The notes beneath the pieces are model-generated. The model ran no database searches. It was not told where the DNA came from and saw nothing but the letters and a program-made list of their open reading frames with translations. From positions 1,074,001 through 1,138,000 of the forward strand of contig NC_014212.1 of NCBI RefSeq assembly GCF_000092125.1: DNA of 64,000 nucleotides, given 5' to 3'. A program made the position numbers and the translations under genes. This document shows positions 61,498 to 64,000 of the stretch, one piece after another. Within the stretch, counting starts at the first letter, position 1, and the number at the start of each line of letters is the position of its first letter. The DNA is from Allomeiothermus silvanus DSM 9946 (GTDB taxonomy: Bacteria > Deinococcota > Deinococci > Deinococcales > Thermaceae).

Positions 61498-61761
61498 GAT
61501 GAAGGAAATCCACAGACCGCCTTCCTTGGGGCCTTCCGGGGCTAGCTCGAGCCGTAAGGGGTCGCCCCCAGGGGGCCTTGCCTCCACAGTCCAGCGCTTT
61601 CCGGTGAGTAAGGGGTAAAGCAGCGCGTCGAAGGCGCAGTAGAGGTAAACTTCTTCCCTCTCTTGGCTTATCAATTGGTAAGGGGTGGGCCTGGAGCTTT
61701 GGATGTGCTTTAGAAGCTCTTCTCGCCTCAGGCTCCGCAGGTTAGCGCTCAAAGGATTCAT
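61498..61761 (-). pseudogene. merB: merB-like organomercurial lyase, N-terminal piece (split by IS)
   Basis: First part of a gene of about 159 codons when restored. 'YLYCAFDALLYPLLTGKRW' corresponds to the MerB segment holding the first active-site Cys and the Asp two positions later (Cys-x-x-Asp); 'GPKEGGLWISFI' precedes the insertion. Start at the ATG at 61759-61761 with AAGGAGG upstream, inside the end of the YHS gene. MerB cleaves carbon-mercury bonds to release Hg(II) for MerA. Without the part beyond the element it should be inactive. Confidence 0.85.
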
Positions 61762-61921
61762 GGTGCTCCTCCTTGGCGTAGCGTTCAGGCTCTTTGAGGA
61801 AGGTCTCCTTACAGTGGGTGCAGCAGAAGTGGTAGATCATTCCCCCGTACTCGGTGAAGAACTGTGAGCGCTCGGCGTTTACCGTGCGGCCACAAACCGG
61901 ATCCTTGACCAACTGAGCCAT
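61742..61921 (-). CDS. YHS-domain metal-binding protein
   Basis: 59 residues, too short for usual gene lists. 'MAQLVKDPVCGRTVNAERSQ' and 'YHFCCTHCKETFLKEPERYA' define a YHS domain, with DPVCG and the CxxC-type metal site 'CCTHC'; it ends 'KEEHHESFER'. YHS domains bind metals such as Cu or Hg and are common next to metal ATPases and mer genes. Its 3' end overlaps the merB start by 20 nt and supplies the merB ribosome-binding site. Confidence 0.9.
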   Translation of the reverse strand: MAQLVKDPVCGRTVNAERSQFFTEYGGMIYHFCCTHCKETFLKEPERYAKEEHHESFER

Positions 61922-61933
61922 GAGAAATACCTC

Positions 61934-62359
61934 CTAACAACATCCCGCAAAACCGGGGTACTGGAGTTCGAGCCAGAGCAAAAGCTCTCCGAGTTCGCCT
62001 ATTTCCAAGGTGAGGGGATCCTCCTGGCCTTCGATGAAAAGCCGGGGGCAGGGATCCTCTTGTTCTGGTTTCAGGCGTAGCCTCAAGGGGCGCCGCCGCT
62101 TAGCCTCTTGCCAGAGGGCCACCTTGGCCTCACAGTGGGGGCAGCCAGGCCGGTAAAAAAGCTCTACTCGAGGTCCCAGGGCAGCCATCGGGTTCTCGCG
62201 GAGGAGCCGCGCGCAGGTGGCGTCTTCTGCTGGGTAGCGTTCCCCGTCTACTTGCACCCAGTGGGGTTCACCCTGGATCTTTGTAGCGCAGAGGGCACAG
62301 CGCAGCAGGGTGAGATCGGTCTTGGCCGAAGCCAGGGTCATAGCACCTAAGCGCAGCAC
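61934..62359 (-). CDS. Cys-rich protein with glutaredoxin-like domain, mer-associated
   Basis: 141 residues from a GTG at 62359 with AGGAAGG 5 nt upstream (overlaps merA by 13 nt); an ATG at 62341 is the alternative. The N-terminal half has 'LLRCALCATKIQGEPHWVQV' and 'DATCARLL', a Cys set resembling a zinc ribbon. The C-terminal half is glutaredoxin-like: 'VELFYRPGCPHCEAKVALWQ' has a CPHC redox site after a beta strand. It ends '...ELQYPGFAGCC', a Cys pair at the very C-terminus. Its place between merA and the YHS gene suggests a role in Hg(II) or thiol handling. No known name. Confidence 0.8.
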   Translation of the reverse strand: MLRLGAMTLASAKTDLTLLRCALCATKIQGEPHWVQVDGERYPAEDATCARLLRENPMAALGPRVELFYRPGCPHCEAKVALWQEAKRRRPLRLRLKPEQEDPCPRLFIEGQEDPLTLEIGELGELLLWLELQYPGFAGCC

Positions 62360-63720
62360 GAGAGCCTTCCTACCTCGGTATCGAGGGCCTGGGCCACCAG
62401 CCGGATGCCCTCGGCCAGGGTCAGGTAGGGGTGGAAGGTGTCGATCAGGTCGCGGTAATTAAGACCAAACTTGACCGCCAGCACCGCCTCCTGCAGCGCG
62501 TCGCCAGCCTCAGGAGCCAGGATGGAAAGCCCTAGCACCCCTCCCTCGGTATCGACCACCAGTTTGAACATCCCCCGCGGGTCATGCTGCGCTAAGGCTT
62601 TGGGGAGTTGGTCTAAGGGGAGCCTGGCCACCCGGATGCCTGAACCATACCGCTTACGGGCCTCTTCCTCGGTAAGCCCCACCGTGGCCAGGGCAGGGTC
62701 GGTGAAGGTCACGCGGGGCACCGCTTGAAGATCGAGGGCTTCTTCCCCTCCCAGCGCATTCCGCGCCGCGACGCGCCCGGACTGGGCGGCCACATAGACG
62801 TACTGCGGCAAACCCGCGGCGTCACCCGCGGCAAAGACGCGAGGATTGCTGGTCTTGAGGTGTGCATCCACCTGAATCTCTCCCCGCGGGCCTAGTCCCA
62901 CCCCGGCGGCCTCCAACTCGAGCCCCCCGGTGCGGGGTTTGCGCCCGGTGGCTACCAGCAAGCGTTCGGCGCGGAACACCCCGCCCTCGGTGTGTACCCG
63001 GAATTCACTGTCGCGCTCCACCCGCTCTACCCGGACCCCGGTGTGGACCGAAAGCCCTTCGGCCTCGAGGTAGCCCCTGAGCATCGTGGAAAGCTCAGGG
63101 TCTTCGCTGGGGAGCAGGTAGGGGGTGGCCTCGAGCACGGTTACCTCCGTTCCCAGCCGGGCATAGGCCTGGGCGATCTCCAGACCGATAGCCCCTACGC
63201 CGATGACCAGGAGGTTTTGGGGCTGTCTGTCCGGGGAGAGGGCTTCAGGGTAGGTCCAGGGCTTGCTATCAGCCAGGCCAGGGATGGGGGGCAGCGTCGC
63301 AGATGCGCCAGTGGCGAGCAGGTAGCGCTGGGCCTTGTGGACCTGCCCGTTTACCTCCAGGGTCTCCCCGTCGAGGAAACGGGCCTGACCGCGGATCAGG
63401 GGGGCCCCGGCGGCCTCCAGCACCTCGGCGTACTTCTCCTGGCGCAGGCTACGCACCAGGGCATCTTTTTGCTCGATAACCTGCTCCAGCTCGACCCTCT
63501 CGGCTTGGGTCCGAATCCCCCGGAAGGGGTGATGTCCGGCCTTGTGGAAGGCTTCGGCAGCACGCAGCAAGGCCTTGGAGGGCACGCAGCCCACGTTGAC
63601 GCAGGTCCCGCCCAGGACTCCACCCTCGATGACCGCGGCTTTAGCCCCTTTGGAGGCCGCTTCCAAGGCCGCGGCCACCCCCGCCGAGCCCGAGCCTATG
63701 ATGAGGAGGTCGTAGCTCAT
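62347..63720 (-). CDS. merA: Mercuric reductase
   Basis: 457 residues from the ATG at 63718-63720; the frame upstream belongs to the HMA gene region and is not protein-like. Flavin disulfide reductase that reduces Hg(II) to Hg(0) with NADPH. 'DLLIIGSGSAGVAAALEAAS' binds FAD; Cys40 and Cys45 in 'GGTCVNVGCVPSKALL' are the redox pair; 'LVIGVGAIGLEIAQAYARLG' binds NADPH; the C-terminus 'GRLSCCA' has the Cys pair that binds Hg(II) at the dimer interface. It lacks the N-terminal HMA domain (NmerA), but a separate HMA gene lies directly upstream (1-nt overlap, TGATG). Confidence 0.96.
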   Translation of the reverse strand: MSYDLLIIGSGSAGVAAALEAASKGAKAAVIEGGVLGGTCVNVGCVPSKALLRAAEAFHKAGHHPFRGIRTQAERVELEQVIEQKDALVRSLRQEKYAEVLEAAGAPLIRGQARFLDGETLEVNGQVHKAQRYLLATGASATLPPIPGLADSKPWTYPEALSPDRQPQNLLVIGVGAIGLEIAQAYARLGTEVTVLEATPYLLPSEDPELSTMLRGYLEAEGLSVHTGVRVERVERDSEFRVHTEGGVFRAERLLVATGRKPRTGGLELEAAGVGLGPRGEIQVDAHLKTSNPRVFAAGDAAGLPQYVYVAAQSGRVAARNALGGEEALDLQAVPRVTFTDPALATVGLTEEEARKRYGSGIRVARLPLDQLPKALAQHDPRGMFKLVVDTEGGVLGLSILAPEAGDALQEAVLAVKFGLNYRDLIDTFHPYLTLAEGIRLVAQALDTEVGRLSCCA

Positions 63721-63986
63721 CACACCCCCGCAGCGATCAACTGGGCCGGGTAACCCACGGCCTGCAGCTCGTCGAGCCAGGCTTCCAGGGGGGCTTCCCC
63801 TGCCACCGTGGCTTCCTTGCGCAGGTAGTCCACCCGTACCCGCACCGTGCTGGGCACGCGCTCGAGGGCGGCTTCCACCGTGCGGATGCAACCTGAGTAC
63901 CGGCGGTTGCCGGGTCGCGCGGGCGCGACTTCACTGGCACAGTGCATCCCCGGAACCTTGAGTTTGTACTGGTGTGTGGTGTCCAT
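63720..63986 (-). CDS. MerP-like HMA protein with a split CxxC motif
   Basis: 88 residues, a stand-alone heavy-metal-associated domain. The usual 'GMxCxxC' reads 'PGMHCASEVAPARPGNRRYS' followed by 'GCIRTVEAALERVP': 14 residues are inserted between 'HCAS' and the second Cys. Without the insertion it would read GMHCASCIRTVEAAL, a textbook HMA motif. The remainder ('STVRVRVDYLRKEATVAGEA') is normal. No signal peptide, so cytoplasmic, unlike classical MerP. Upstream of merA with a 1-nt overlap. Whether it can still bind metal is doubtful. Confidence 0.85.
   Translation of the reverse strand: MDTTHQYKLKVPGMHCASEVAPARPGNRRYSGCIRTVEAALERVPSTVRVRVDYLRKEATVAGEAPLEAWLDELQAVGYPAQLIAAGV
63900..63929 (-). 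repeat. Double palindromic insertion inside the MerP-like gene
   Basis: Two adjacent hairpins: 63900-63913 (CCGGC, loop of 4, GCCGG) and 63914-63929 (GTCGCGC, GG, GCGCGAC). Together they make up most of the 42-nt in-frame insertion that splits the CxxC motif. The structure suggests a small palindromic mobile or REP-like unit. Confidence 0.7.
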
Positions 63987-64000
63987 GCCGCTACCCTAAA

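Noticed and set aside
62347-63891. MerA with a fused N-terminal extension
   Set aside because: The frame upstream of 63720 overlaps the HMA gene in another frame and has a low-complexity Arg/Gly/Pro composition without HMA features.

Overview
This 64 kb window is GC-rich chromosomal DNA from a member of the Thermaceae (Deinococcota), most likely Meiothermus or the related Allomeiothermus. This assignment is an inference from gene content (a lutABC set, a branched-chain 2-oxoacid dehydrogenase cluster, PolX, PepF, a PduO-type adenosyltransferase, a Thermus-type mer cluster), from Thermaceae-like codon use, and from a host-wide abundance of the word CTCGAG. I see that word in most resident genes but not in the three transposable elements. 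I found no rRNA, tRNA or CRISPR array.

Layout. 1-7.1 kb: a partial acyl-CoA dehydrogenase, a small secreted protein, a cysteine synthase whose start region is tandemly duplicated, slyD, and two large paralogous lipoproteins of unknown function. 7.4-13.2 kb: a MoxR/ChlI-like AAA+ ATPase with a VWA partner, then lutA-lutB-lutC. 13.2-26.5 kb: an esterase, a two-component system (small secreted protein, response regulator, histidine kinase) interrupted by an ISAs1-family element with a perfect 9-bp target duplication, a PfkB kinase with a transaldolase-like aldolase, an ExeM/NucH-type nuclease, an MMPL exporter, galE and guaB.

26.6-34.5 kb: a C39 peptidase/TPR gene split by an IS1634-family element (copy A), two tandem arsenate reductases, pepF, and a solo TnpB element with matching end hairpins. 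34.6-49.5 kb: a subtilisin-like lipoprotein, cobalamin genes, a 14-repeat WD40 protein, birA-bioY, a nicotinamidase-like hydrolase, alkA, a frameshifted PQQ-type dehydrogenase, a DMT transporter, a PHP phosphatase and a PolX whose polymerase centre looks degenerate.

49.5-55.2 kb: the E1alpha-E1beta-E2-E3 operon of a branched-chain 2-oxoacid dehydrogenase. A four-helix-bundle gene flanked by a 17-bp inverted repeat sits between E2 and E3, and an unusual leader with an intrinsic terminator and an overlapping ORF precedes E1alpha. 55.3-58.9 kb: rlmH, a VOC protein, an MFS transporter and two small proteins of unknown function.

59.0-64.0 kb (minus strand): a mercury-resistance cluster, in transcription order a MerP-like HMA protein, merA, a thiol protein, a YHS protein, a merB-like gene broken by IS1634 copy B, and a redoxin/MerA-tail chimera. 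Copies A and B have the same length and identical predicted transposases, lie in opposite orientation about 30 kb apart, and each keeps its own 5-bp target duplication. The mer cluster is the most unusual region: C-terminal Cys-Cys tails recur in three adjacent products, the MerP-like CxxC motif is split by a palindromic insertion, and a fusion gene lies at its end.
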